This document shows, piece after piece, positions 1 through 6,969 of a stretch of DNA of 16,621 bases; the stretch's first letter is position 1, and each line of letters begins with the position of its first letter. The stretch lies in the NCBI GenBank assembly GCA_964453915.1, contig CAYVPW010000028.1, positions 1 through 16,621 on the forward strand, given 5' to 3'. The translations under genes were made by a program, and so were the position numbers. This DNA is from UBA1259 sp964453915 (GTDB taxonomy: Bacteria > Bacillota > Clostridia > Christensenellales > Borkfalkiaceae). The notes below the pieces were generated by a model. That model ran no database searches. It saw only the letters and a list, made by a program, of their open reading frames with translations, and was not told the DNA's origin.

Positions 1-1342
1 CGCCGTGAGTTAAACACCCTGCGCCGCCTATACAACCGCCAACGCAAGCCATTCCTTCTATAAAGTTGCCGTCTAAAATTCTCTTTTGCGCTTTAAGTAG
101 CGCAACCCTGCACGCTTCTATGCCGTCGCAAGGAACCGCTCTTAAATCAAAGTCTTCTAGTCCGTTTTCTTTTAACCCCTCTTTTACCGCTTCGGATAGC
201 CCGCAGTTTCTAGCAAATATTCTTCCGTAATAAGAAGCGTTGTCTAGTTGTTCTTCGGGCAAAGTGGTAATGTCTATATCTTTACTGTCGAACAACGCTT
301 GAAGTTCTTCAAAGGTGATAACGCTATCAACGTACGGCGCAACTTCTTCTTTTTTGAACTCCATCTTTTTAGCGGTACAAGGCCCTATAAACACAACTTT
401 GCAATTCGGATCTTCTTCTTTTAACTTTTTGCTTATAGTTGCAAACGGAGAAAGATTATGAGAAACAAATTCCGCCAAGTCCGGAAACTGTTTTTGCACG
501 TAAGACACGAACGCCGGACAGCAAGAACTTGTCAAAAATCCCTTTTCGGTAAGTTCTTTCGCTTCGGATAACGCAACCATATCCGCACCTAGCGCGGCTT
601 CCGTCACATCGTAAAAACCGAGATTTTTTATTCCGCCTATTACCTGCCCCAACTTTGCATATACAAACTGACTGGATATAGCCGGCGCAACCACCGCGCG
701 AACTTTATATTTATTGTTGTTCTCGCTTTCTTTTATTAAGTTTATAACGTCTAAAATATAAGATTTATCGCTTATCGCACCCCACGGGCATTGATAAACG
801 CACGCACCGCAAGATACGCACTTCTCGTCGTTTATAACCGCCGTTCCGTCCTCTCCGGGAGAGATTGCCTTTACTTTGCACGCCATTTCACAAGGGCGTT
901 TATGGTTTCTTATCGCGCCGTAAGGGCAAACCTTTGCACACATTCCACATTCTACGCACTTGCTTTTATCTATGTGTGCTTTTTGTTGATGGTCAAAAGT
1001 TATCGCTTGTTTTTTGCAAACGTCTTCACAGCGGTGAGATAAACACCCCCTGCAATAATCCGAAACTTCGTATCCGCTCATAGGACATTCGTCACACGCA
1101 ATGTCTATTACTTCTATAACGTTCTTTTTGCTTTTATCCCCACCGATTGCAAGCTTTACTCTTTCTGCAACTATCGCTTGCTCTTTGTATATGCAGCAAC
1201 GCATAGTGGGCTCTTTTTTATTTACTATAAGTTTAGGTATATTCACAATATTTTCGGTAAGCGTGCCTTCCCACGCAAATCTTGCCACTTCTCTTAAAAC
1301 CTTATATTTTAAGTGTTGAACTTTAGTATCGAATTTTCTCAT
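1..1342 (-). CDS. [FeFe] hydrogenase, group B-like, C-terminus cut by window edge
   Basis: Iron-only hydrogenase catalytic protein, expected in the cytoplasm to interconvert protons and H2 using ferredoxin-type electrons. 447 residues are visible and the reading frame runs off the left edge. Residues 83-109 hold a cysteine cluster (C83, C86, C97, C100, C105, C109). Two 4Fe-4S ferredoxin motifs follow, starting at C129 and C175 (CVECGMC and CVSCGAC types). The three H-cluster signatures are present: TSSCCPAF at 271-278, GPCTAKK at 320-326, and EGMACVGGC at 429-437. The Gly in place of Met in the second motif and Phe in place of Trp in the first fit group B rather than the classic clostridial group A enzymes. 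The ATG at 1340-1342 has an AGAGGTG ribosome site at 1348-1354. No hydrogenase maturation or NADH-linked subunit gene is nearby. The family is sure; the subgroup assignment is from memory of motifs. Confidence 0.9.
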   Translation of the reverse strand, partial: MRKFDTKVQHLKYKVLREVARFAWEGTLTENIVNIPKLIVNKKEPTMRCCIYKEQAIVAERVKLAIGGDKSKKNVIEVIDIACDECPMSGYEVSDYCRGCLSHRCEDVCKKQAITFDHQQKAHIDKSKCVECGMCAKVCPYGAIRNHKRPCEMACKVKAISPGEDGTAVINDEKCVSCGACVYQCPWGAISDKSYILDVINLIKESENNNKYKVRAVVAPAISSQFVYAKLGQVIGGIKNLGFYDVTEAALGADMVALSEAKELTEKGFLTSSCCPAFVSYVQKQFPDLAEFVSHNLSPFATISKKLKEEDPNCKVVFIGPCTAKKMEFKKEEVAPYVDSVITFEELQALFDSKDIDITTLPEEQLDNASYYGRIFARNCGLSEAVKEGLKENGLEDFDLRAVPCDGIEACRVALLKAQKRILDGNFIEGMACVGGCIGGAGCLTHG

Positions 1343-1370
1343 TTATACACCTCTTTATTTTCGCATATAT

Positions 1371-1397
1371 ATTATCACAATCGTAAATATTTAGCAA
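1371..1397 (-). promoter_or_regulatory. Putative promoter of the hydrogenase gene
   Basis: On the minus strand TGTGATAAT gives an extended -10 (GATAAT, complement at 1371-1376), with a weak TTGCTA -35 (complement at 1392-1397) 15 nt upstream. The site lies about 30 nt before the start codon, in the gap that follows the lipoprotein terminator. The -35 match and spacing are poor, so this is tentative. Confidence 0.45.
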
Positions 1398-1444
1398 GGC
1401 AATTAAAGCCTCTGTTCTATCCTTTTTTTGGATAATCATTACCA

Positions 1445-1464
1445 AAAACGGATAAAACCGTTTT
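1445..1464 (-). terminator. Small secondary hairpin, possible backup terminator
   Basis: AAAACGG (1445-1451) and CCGTTTT (1458-1464) form a 7-bp stem with a 6-nt loop. Read on the minus strand it is followed by a T-rich stretch. It lies just beyond the stronger hairpin at 1481-1508 and could act as a second, weaker stop for the lipoprotein transcript. Confidence 0.35.
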
Positions 1465-1480
1465 ATAACTGTATAAATCA

Positions 1481-1508
1481 AAAACGGGATAGTCGCCTAT
1501 CCCGTTTT
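1481..1508 (-). terminator. Rho-independent terminator of the lipoprotein gene
   Basis: AAAACGGGATAG (1481-1492) pairs perfectly with CTATCCCGTTTT (1497-1508), a 12-bp stem with a TCGC loop. It begins 16 nt after the lipoprotein stop codon. Minus-strand reading gives a T-run continuing into TTTGATTT. T-runs on both sides mean it could work in both directions, but only a minus-strand gene ends here. Confidence 0.85.
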
Positions 1509-1524
1509 TTTGTTTTTATATTTT

Positions 1525-3147
1525 TTAAGAGAACTTATAGTACTTAACTTCTACAACTCCGCCTGCGCCGGGCTGAGCGGATTTTGCTATAATATTTCCG
1601 TCTTTGTCTACGTGGCACTTAGTAAGTTTAACCTCTGTTGTAATTATACTCTTTCCGTCTTCGCTATAATAGGTGTAAAGCGTTTTGCCTTCATTGGAAA
1701 CGGACTTAACAACGTATAAGCCTTCGCCTAAACATCCGTCGTACCCGTCGATTTTAGTGTAAGTGTTTTCTCCCTTTTTAAGCAAGTAATACACGTCGCC
1801 GGAATCTTCTGTCTCTTTTAGTATCAAGGCGTTATTCATTATCTTTTCAACTCTCATATCCGCATTGATTTCAACTATCTTGTTAAGGTCTAAATCGTAA
1901 ACGCCGGTAGAAGAAACTATAAATCCGGAGCTAACATCTATATCCGAACGGACTTGCCCTATTATTTCTTTCTTTCCGTTTACTAAATAATATTGATTTA
2001 TAGAGTTAGAAACCAAGTACCTGTCTTCCGCTATTCTTTCAGGCATACCCACCTGCCCTGCAATCACAGGCTCTAGAACTTCTTCTACAGAACCGTTATC
2101 ACTGATAGATAAAACCCTTGAGCTGTTAGCGTCGTATTGTATTCTCTTGTTCTCTATTTTATGCGCCGACATAACTATATTTTTAATGCTAGAAGATAAT
2201 CCTTCTTTTTCAAAATCAATCTTTTCATACCCACTGCTTCCCATTGCCACAGTGCCGTTTGCAATGGCTTCGGTTTCAAAAACATATTCCGTATCAACGT
2301 TTTTCCACTCTCCGGACTTAACGTTTAGCACCTTTGTGTAGACGGAAAATTTTTCCCCACCCACTATAACATCGTACTCGTCTGCATCGTCCATTTCTTC
2401 AACAACATACTGCATCAACACGTTTCCATTAGACAAATAAGAAATCATACTGCTAGTCGCATAATTCGGCACGTTTACCATATGTAAAATATTAAAATTA
2501 GAATCTAAAACGAGAACGGGGGCAGAATACGACGTTCTTTTTGCGTAATAATAATCCCCTATCTTGCAAATGATATCGTAATTATAGTCCGTCATATCGC
2601 TCGTATCAAAGATTTTTACAACCTTTCCGTCTTCTTGCACACGATATGCACCGCTTTCCATAACGATAACATCTAGCAAATTATATGCAGAAGACATTGA
2701 ACTAAAATCAGTCGAAAGCAGGTTTTCTCCGTTAGAGTTATACATTACAAAACTTCCTTCGTAAGTAGCAGTATTTATAGTTGCAATTACGTACACAGTA
2801 TTATCATAAACCTTACTAATTAAAACCCCTATATCGTGGGTGGCTTTATTCACTTCGTAAGTTCCTACAACCTTATCTTGCGTGCAATCGTAAACGGTAA
2901 TTACCTTATAGGCTGTTGCCGAAGATCCCTCGCCGTCTACTCTTTCTCTAGAAAAAGCAATTAAACTTCCCTCTCCTTCTTCAAACTCGCCGGAAACCGA
3001 CAGCATTGAAAAAGAAGAAAGTTTTTTTATGCTTTGAGACTTATAGTCCCCCACATAAAACCCTAAGCCGGAAGATGCACAAGCCGAAAGACTTATAACA
3101 AAGCAAATCAGCAATGCAACCACGGCAGAAACGCCAAATTTTTTCAT
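1525..3147 (-). CDS. Secreted lipoprotein of unknown function, probable beta-repeat fold
   Basis: 540-residue protein that I cannot assign to a named family. The N-terminus is a type II signal peptide: MKK, a hydrophobic stretch at about residues 5-19, and the lipobox LSAC at 20-23. C23 would therefore be lipidated and the protein anchored outside the membrane. The rest has no further membrane segment and is rich in short alternating hydrophobic/polar strands with recurring G, D, N and Y turns. This suggests a beta-propeller or similar repeat structure, which is inference. The frame stays open to an ATG at 3315, but the start at 3145-3147 is chosen because it gives a signal peptide directly at the N-terminus, has a GGAGGG ribosome site (3155-3160) 7 nt upstream, and lies downstream of a strong promoter. 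The gene is monocistronic, with its own promoter and terminator. Confidence 0.8.
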   Translation of the reverse strand: MKKFGVSAVVALLICFVISLSACASSGLGFYVGDYKSQSIKKLSSFSMLSVSGEFEEGEGSLIAFSRERVDGEGSSATAYKVITVYDCTQDKVVGTYEVNKATHDIGVLISKVYDNTVYVIATINTATYEGSFVMYNSNGENLLSTDFSSMSSAYNLLDVIVMESGAYRVQEDGKVVKIFDTSDMTDYNYDIICKIGDYYYAKRTSYSAPVLVLDSNFNILHMVNVPNYATSSMISYLSNGNVLMQYVVEEMDDADEYDVIVGGEKFSVYTKVLNVKSGEWKNVDTEYVFETEAIANGTVAMGSSGYEKIDFEKEGLSSSIKNIVMSAHKIENKRIQYDANSSRVLSISDNGSVEEVLEPVIAGQVGMPERIAEDRYLVSNSINQYYLVNGKKEIIGQVRSDIDVSSGFIVSSTGVYDLDLNKIVEINADMRVEKIMNNALILKETEDSGDVYYLLKKGENTYTKIDGYDGCLGEGLYVVKSVSNEGKTLYTYYSEDGKSIITTEVKLTKCHVDKDGNIIAKSAQPGAGGVVEVKYYKFS

Positions 3148-3188
3148 ATTTTTTCCCTCCTTTCCCTTTACGAGAACCCCTTTTTTTA

Positions 3189-3218
3189 ATTTTAATACCG
3201 CTTGGCTCCATTTGTCAA
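3189..3218 (-). promoter_or_regulatory. Strong promoter of the lipoprotein gene
   Basis: Minus-strand TTGACA (complement at 3213-3218), an 18-nt spacer and TAAAAT (complement at 3189-3194): a perfect -35 and a five-of-six -10. It implies a leader of about 35 nt before the start at 3147. It lies downstream of the hairpin that ends the glnN transcript, so the lipoprotein gene is a separate transcription unit. Confidence 0.75.
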
Positions 3219-3228
3219 TAGACAAATG
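3209..3228. promoter_or_regulatory. Perfect 8-bp inverted repeat over the lipoprotein -35 box, putative operator
   Basis: CATTTGTC (3209-3216) and GACAAATG (3221-3228) are perfect inverted arms separated by AATA. The -35 hexamer at 3213-3218 lies inside the palindrome, the usual place for a repressor site. No T-run follows, so it is unlikely to be a terminator. The binding protein is unknown. Confidence 0.5.
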
Positions 3229-3266
3229 TTGCAATTTTCTTACTAATTTAAAATACAAAAAACGGC

Positions 3267-3348
3267 AAGAAAAAAGAGCGTTTTTACCCGTTTTATCCAC
3301 CCGCTTTCTTAACAAAATCAGATGGTTTGCAACAAATATACGCTCTTT
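3267..3348 (-). terminator. Long-loop hairpin with T-run downstream of glnN
   Basis: Minus-strand AAAGAGCGT (complement at 3340-3348) can pair with ACGCTCTTT (complement at 3273-3281), a 9-bp stem that closes a loop of about 58 nt and runs straight into TTTTTTCTT. It begins about 45 nt after the glnN stop. It is the only terminator-like structure before the lipoprotein promoter. The large loop is unusual for a simple terminator. Confidence 0.5.
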
Positions 3349-3393
3349 AATATTATGCTTTTAATTCAGTTATAGTGCACAAAAATTTAATTT

Positions 3394-5484
3394 TTAATAT
3401 TTTACGCTGTATAAAATATCTTCGTAATTAGGGAAAGAAGCAAAATTTTTACCCGTAATAAGTTCCGTTTCGTCCGCACAGTCTCTTAAAGCCTGCATAT
3501 CGGAAAGAATTACGTCTTTACAATAAACCGCTCTCTCGTACACACCGGAAACCTTATCGAAATTTTTAACGTCTTCTTTTAACTTTTCTAACCTTTCGTA
3601 GAAAGTCTCCGATAAAGCGGACAATTTTTCTAAAATACCGTTTTCTAATTTAAACGATAGGTTTGGGTTCGCTTGTTTTTTAGCGCAAATTTCTTCCGAA
3701 AGGAATTTTTGATAAGCAATTAAAGATGTTGCTATTTCTTTCGTTGCCATATCGACCGCCGTTAAACTTTCTATATGCAAAATGTTAGAATAATTTTCTA
3801 ACAACACTTCCATTCTAGAATGAATTTCGTTTATATTAAGCACTTTGTGCTTTTCAAAGAGTTTAACGTTCTTCTCTTTTATGTAATAAGGAAGGGCGTC
3901 TACGGTGGTTTTTAAGTTTAACAAACCACGCTCTTCCGCTTCTTTTTGCCATTCTTTAGAATAGCTGTTTCCGGAAAAGAGTATTCTTTTATGATTTTTT
4001 ATCGTCTTTTTAAGAAGATCCGCAAGCGCCTTGTTAAAATCTTTTGCTTTTTCCAACTCGTCCGCAAATAAAGAAAGTTCTTCGGCAACTATGGTGTTTA
4101 ATATAAAGTTGGGGCACGCTATGTTATCGGATGCGCCCACCATACGGAATTCAAACTTGTTGCCCGTAAAAGCAAACGGGGAAGTACGGTTTCTATCGGT
4201 AGAATCCTTGGGAATAGGCGGCAATACGTTTACGCCGATTTTAAGAACAGATTTCTTTTTGGCGTTATAGTTTTCTCCGCTTTCTATAGAAGACAAAATT
4301 TCGTCTAACTCTTCACCCAAATAAATAGAAATTATAGCGGGCGGTGCTTCGTAGCCACCCAAACGGTGGTCGTTTCCCGCGCTGGCAACGGAAATTCTAA
4401 GCAAGTCTTGATATTCGTCTACGGCTTTTATCACCGCCATTAAAAACAATAAAAATCTTGCGTTTGTTTCAGGTGTTTCACCTGGTTCTAACAAGTTTTC
4501 GCCGCCGTCCGTTACTATGGACCAGTTATCGTGCTTGCCGCTACCGTTTACCGACTCAAACGGCTTTTCGTGCAATAAGCACACTAAACCGTGTTTGTTT
4601 GCGACGCTCTTCATAATCTCCATAGTCAATTGATTTTGATCGCTTGCTATGTTAGCAGACACATAAACGGGCGCAAGTTCGTGTTGCGCAGGCGCAGCCT
4701 CGTTATGCTTTGTTTTTGCGGGAACACCCAACTTCCAAAGTTCTTCGTCCAGCTCTTTCATAAACGCGGCAACTCTCGGCTTTATAGCACCGTAGTAATG
4801 ATCTTCTAACTCTTGCCCTTTAGACGGGCGAGCACCGAAAAGAGTTCTACCGCAATGTATAAGGTCTATACGCTTTTCGTATACCTTTCTGTCGATTAAA
4901 AAATACTCTTGCTCTGCACCTACCGTAGGTATTACTCTTACCGTTTTATCGTCACCGAACAATCTCAAAATGCGAAGCGCTTGATTGTTAAGTGCATCCA
5001 TAGAACGCAAAAGCGGCGTCTTTTTATCTAGCGCTTCTCCGCTGTAAGAACAAAACGCCGTGGGAATATATAAGCTTCCGTCTTTTACAAAAGCGTAAGA
5101 CGTGGGGTCCCAAGCGGTGTAGCCCCTTGCTTCAAACGTTGCGCGAAGTCCGCCCGTAGGAAAACTGGAAGCGTCGGACTCGCCTTTTACAAGCGATTTT
5201 TCCGAAAACTTCATTATAACGTTTTCACCGTCCGGTTCTATAAACGCATTGTGTTTTTCCGCAGTAATACCCGTCATCGGTTGAAACCAATGCGTAAAGT
5301 GGGTTGCACCTTTTTCTATAGCCCAATCTTTCATTGCTGCGGCAACTTCTTTTGCCGTTTCAATAGAAAGAGCCGTGCCGTTTGCAACCGCTTTTTTTAC
5401 AGCCGTATATACGGGCTTTGGCAAGCGTTCTTGCATTACTTTGTCGTTAAAAACCATTGAACCGAAAATTTCGGGTACGCTCAT
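3394..5484 (-). CDS. glnN: Glutamine synthetase type III (GSIII)
   Basis: Makes glutamine from glutamate, ammonia and ATP in the cytoplasm. At 696 residues it has the length of the type III family, well above the roughly 450 residues of type I GlnA. The GSIII N-terminal region (about 1-180) contains WFQPMTG at 66-72 and FPTGGLRATFEARGYTAWDP around 108-127. Catalytic-core motifs follow: GAEQEYFL with metal-binding acidic residues at 189-196, AAPAQHELAPV at 263-273, NGSGKHDNWS at 313-322, a nucleotide/substrate segment around NDHRLGGYEAPP at 371-382, and DRNRTSPFAFTGNKFEFRM at 430-448. The C-terminal GSIII extension is present. The ATG at 5484 has an AAAGGA-type ribosome site about 10 nt upstream. 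The gene diverges from guaA. GSIII is common in Bacteroidetes, cyanobacteria and some Clostridia. Confidence 0.97.
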   Translation of the reverse strand: MSVPEIFGSMVFNDKVMQERLPKPVYTAVKKAVANGTALSIETAKEVAAAMKDWAIEKGATHFTHWFQPMTGITAEKHNAFIEPDGENVIMKFSEKSLVKGESDASSFPTGGLRATFEARGYTAWDPTSYAFVKDGSLYIPTAFCSYSGEALDKKTPLLRSMDALNNQALRILRLFGDDKTVRVIPTVGAEQEYFLIDRKVYEKRIDLIHCGRTLFGARPSKGQELEDHYYGAIKPRVAAFMKELDEELWKLGVPAKTKHNEAAPAQHELAPVYVSANIASDQNQLTMEIMKSVANKHGLVCLLHEKPFESVNGSGKHDNWSIVTDGGENLLEPGETPETNARFLLFLMAVIKAVDEYQDLLRISVASAGNDHRLGGYEAPPAIISIYLGEELDEILSSIESGENYNAKKKSVLKIGVNVLPPIPKDSTDRNRTSPFAFTGNKFEFRMVGASDNIACPNFILNTIVAEELSLFADELEKAKDFNKALADLLKKTIKNHKRILFSGNSYSKEWQKEAEERGLLNLKTTVDALPYYIKEKNVKLFEKHKVLNINEIHSRMEVLLENYSNILHIESLTAVDMATKEIATSLIAYQKFLSEEICAKKQANPNLSFKLENGILEKLSALSETFYERLEKLKEDVKNFDKVSGVYERAVYCKDVILSDMQALRDCADETELITGKNFASFPNYEDILYSVKY

Positions 5485-5515
5485 AATAACACTTTTCCTT
5501 TAGTTATTTTAGTAG

Positions 5516-5544
5516 ATTTTAGCATTATTTACGCATAATGTCAA
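5516..5544 (-). promoter_or_regulatory. Strong promoter of glnN
   Basis: Minus-strand TTGACA (complement at 5539-5544), a 17-nt spacer and TAAAAT (complement at 5516-5521), about 32 nt before the glnN start. This is a near-perfect housekeeping promoter. Confidence 0.8.
5523..5540. promoter_or_regulatory. Inverted repeat inside the glnN promoter spacer, possible operator
   Basis: CATTAT (5523-5528) and ATAATG (5535-5540) are perfect 6-bp inverted arms around TTACGC. They fill the spacer between the glnN -10 and -35 boxes and overlap the -35 edge, where a regulator would block transcription. The arms are AT-rich, so chance is possible. It does not match the GlnR/TnrA consensus TGTNA-N7-TNACA. 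Confidence 0.35.
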
Positions 5545-5626
5545 TCCTTTGACTTTTATTTGCTTTTTATAAAAAATATTTATATAAAGTATAAAATTTT
5601 TATTCGGCGTTTTTATTTTATCTCAG

Positions 5627-5655
5627 TTGACTTTAAGCACCGCATATTTTATAAT
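5627..5655 (+). promoter_or_regulatory. Strong promoter of guaA
   Basis: TTGACT (5627-5632), a 17-nt spacer and a perfect TATAAT (5650-5655). The start codon is at 5699, giving a leader of roughly 37 nt, too short for a purine riboswitch. AT-rich DNA just upstream could serve as an UP element. Confidence 0.8.
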
Positions 5656-5698
5656 TATGATATCGTTATTACGTAAAGAAAAATAAGGAGTATTTTTT

Positions 5699-6679
5699 AT
5701 GGATACTAATAAACGTCCCGAGAACATGCAAAGAATTACTACCAAAGAGTTAGCAAACGCGTTTATAGAAGAACAGGTTGCCGCTATAAAAGAACAAGTA
5801 AAAGATAAAAAGGTTTTGCTTGCTTTATCCGGCGGCGTAGATTCTTCAGTTGTTGCCGCTCTTTTAATAAAGGCTATCGGCAAACAACTTACTTGCGTAC
5901 ACGTTAACCACGGTCTTATGAGAAAGGGTGAAAGCGAACAAGTAATAGAAGTTTTTGGCAAAGAACTTGACGCCAACCTTATATACGTAGATGCTACCGA
6001 CCGCTTTTTAGATTTGCTTGCAGGTGTAAGCGAACCCGAAAAAAAGAGAAAAATCATCGGCGGAGAATTCATTAAGGTTTTTGACGAAGAAGCAAAAAAG
6101 CTACAAGGCATTTCTTTCCTTGCACAAGGAACTATTTATCCCGATATTTTAGAAAGTAAAGGCGTAAAAGCACACCACAACGTTGGCGGTCTTCCCGAAG
6201 AAATGAAATTTGAGTTGGTAGAACCCTTAAAACTTTTATATAAGGACGAAGTAAGAATGGTAGGTTCTGCTTTAGGCCTTCCCGATAATATGGTTTTCCG
6301 TCAACCCTTCCCCGGCCCCGGCTTGGGCGTTAGATGCCTTGGCGCAATCACCAGAGACAGATTGCACGCTTTAAGAGAGGCAGACGCTATTTTAAGAGAC
6401 GAATTCGATAAATGCGGCTTAGCAGGAAAAGTTTGGCAATACTTTATTGCAGTTCCCGATATGAAGAGCGTTGGCGTTAAAGACGGCAAGAGATACGAAG
6501 GTTGGCCCGCAATTATCCGTGCGGTAAACACTACGGACGCAATGAGCGCAACTATAGAAGAAGTACCCTATACCGTTCTTAATAAAATCACTGCAAGAAT
6601 CACTGCGGAAGTCGACGGTATAAACAGAGTTTTATTCGACCTTACTCCAAAGCCCGTTGCAACCATAGAGTGGGAGTAA
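5699..6679 (+). CDS. guaA: GMP synthase ATP-pyrophosphatase subunit, no amidotransferase domain
   Basis: Converts XMP to GMP with ATP and an amino donor, the last step of guanine nucleotide synthesis. The 326 residues cover only the C-terminal half of the usual bacterial enzyme of about 510-525 residues. The PP-loop SGGVDSS is at 44-50, HVNHGLMRKGE at 68-78, GTIYPD at 144-149, HHNVGGLP at 159-166, RQPFPGPGLGVR at 201-212, and the dimerisation-domain terminus KPVATIEWE at 318-326. No class I glutamine amidotransferase sequence is encoded upstream: the DNA before the ATG holds a consensus promoter and an AAGGAG ribosome site (5685-5690) 8 nt from the start, so this is an intact short gene and not a truncation. 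The segment between PDILES and HHNVGG is also shorter than in E. coli. The layout resembles archaeal two-subunit GMP synthase. A separate amidotransferase subunit or free ammonia must supply nitrogen. Confidence 0.93.
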   Translation: MDTNKRPENMQRITTKELANAFIEEQVAAIKEQVKDKKVLLALSGGVDSSVVAALLIKAIGKQLTCVHVNHGLMRKGESEQVIEVFGKELDANLIYVDATDRFLDLLAGVSEPEKKRKIIGGEFIKVFDEEAKKLQGISFLAQGTIYPDILESKGVKAHHNVGGLPEEMKFELVEPLKLLYKDEVRMVGSALGLPDNMVFRQPFPGPGLGVRCLGAITRDRLHALREADAILRDEFDKCGLAGKVWQYFIAVPDMKSVGVKDGKRYEGWPAIIRAVNTTDAMSATIEEVPYTVLNKITARITAEVDGINRVLFDLTPKPVATIEWE

Positions 6680-6751
6680 TATTTAATCCGCTTTCATATT
6701 TCAAATAATTTTAGGCTTAAATTTTATACTTTATACCCTAAATAAAACAAA

Positions 6752-6786
6752 AAATAATCTCGCACCTAATCGGTGCGAGATTATTT
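6752..6786 (+). terminator. Hairpin terminator after guaA
   Basis: AAATAATCTCGCACC (6752-6766) pairs perfectly with GGTGCGAGATTATTT (6772-6786), a 15-bp stem with a TAATC loop, about 75 nt after the guaA stop. The following tract is T-rich but not a pure T-run. The symmetry could allow action on both strands. Confidence 0.75.
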
Positions 6787-6841
6787 ATTCGTCAATTTTT
6801 AAACCTGTTATACTCTACCGTTGGTTGAGTTTTATTAATAC

Positions 6842-6852
6842 AACCTAAGGTT
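6842..6852. repeat. Short palindrome upstream of the XRE regulator, possible autoregulatory site
   Basis: AACCT-A-AGGTT is an 11-nt palindrome ending 2 nt before the -35 box at 6855. A second inverted pair, GGTTG (6823-6827) and CAACC (6841-6845), overlaps it. Further AACCT copies lie at about 6802, 6902 and 6925. XRE regulators often bind such short dyads next to their own promoter; this is inference. Confidence 0.3.
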
Positions 6853-6854
6853 TG

Positions 6855-6883
6855 TTGATTTTCTTTTCGTGATAATATATTAT
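6855..6883 (+). promoter_or_regulatory. Promoter of the XRE regulator gene
   Basis: TTGATT (6855-6860), a 17-nt spacer and TATTAT (6878-6883), about 87 nt before the ATG. Each hexamer is a partial consensus match with ideal spacing. Confidence 0.55.
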
Positions 6884-6969
6884 ATTAATGTGGTATTGCT
6901 TAACCTACAAAACCGTTTATAAGCAACCTTTTAACTAGCGTAATAAAAAACAATTAAGGAGAAAAAAGA

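Larger units (their letters stand above)
6680..6969. other. Intergenic region between guaA and the XRE regulator
   Basis: 290 bp with no coding frame I can support. It holds the guaA terminator hairpin (6752-6786), a cluster of AACC/GGTT motifs (6800-6930), and a promoter (6855-6883) for the downstream regulator. I see no tRNA or recognisable structured RNA. Confidence 0.7.

Noticed and set aside
3148..3315. N-terminal extension of the lipoprotein frame to an ATG at 3315
   Set aside because: It would place about 56 charged residues before a perfect lipoprotein signal peptide, and the promoter and ribosome site lie inside the extension.
5656..5698. Purine riboswitch before guaA
   Set aside because: The leader after the TATAAT box is only about 37 nt, too short for the aptamer, and no conserved core is visible.
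5485..5698. GlnR/TnrA site in the glnN-guaA intergenic region
   Set aside because: No sequence fits TGTNA-N7-TNACA; TGTCAATCCTTTGAC is similar only in part.
5623..6111. Minus-strand open frame of 162 codons opposite guaA
   Set aside because: It is antisense to a strongly conserved gene, is Ser/Thr-rich as expected for a shadow frame, and overlaps the guaA promoter.
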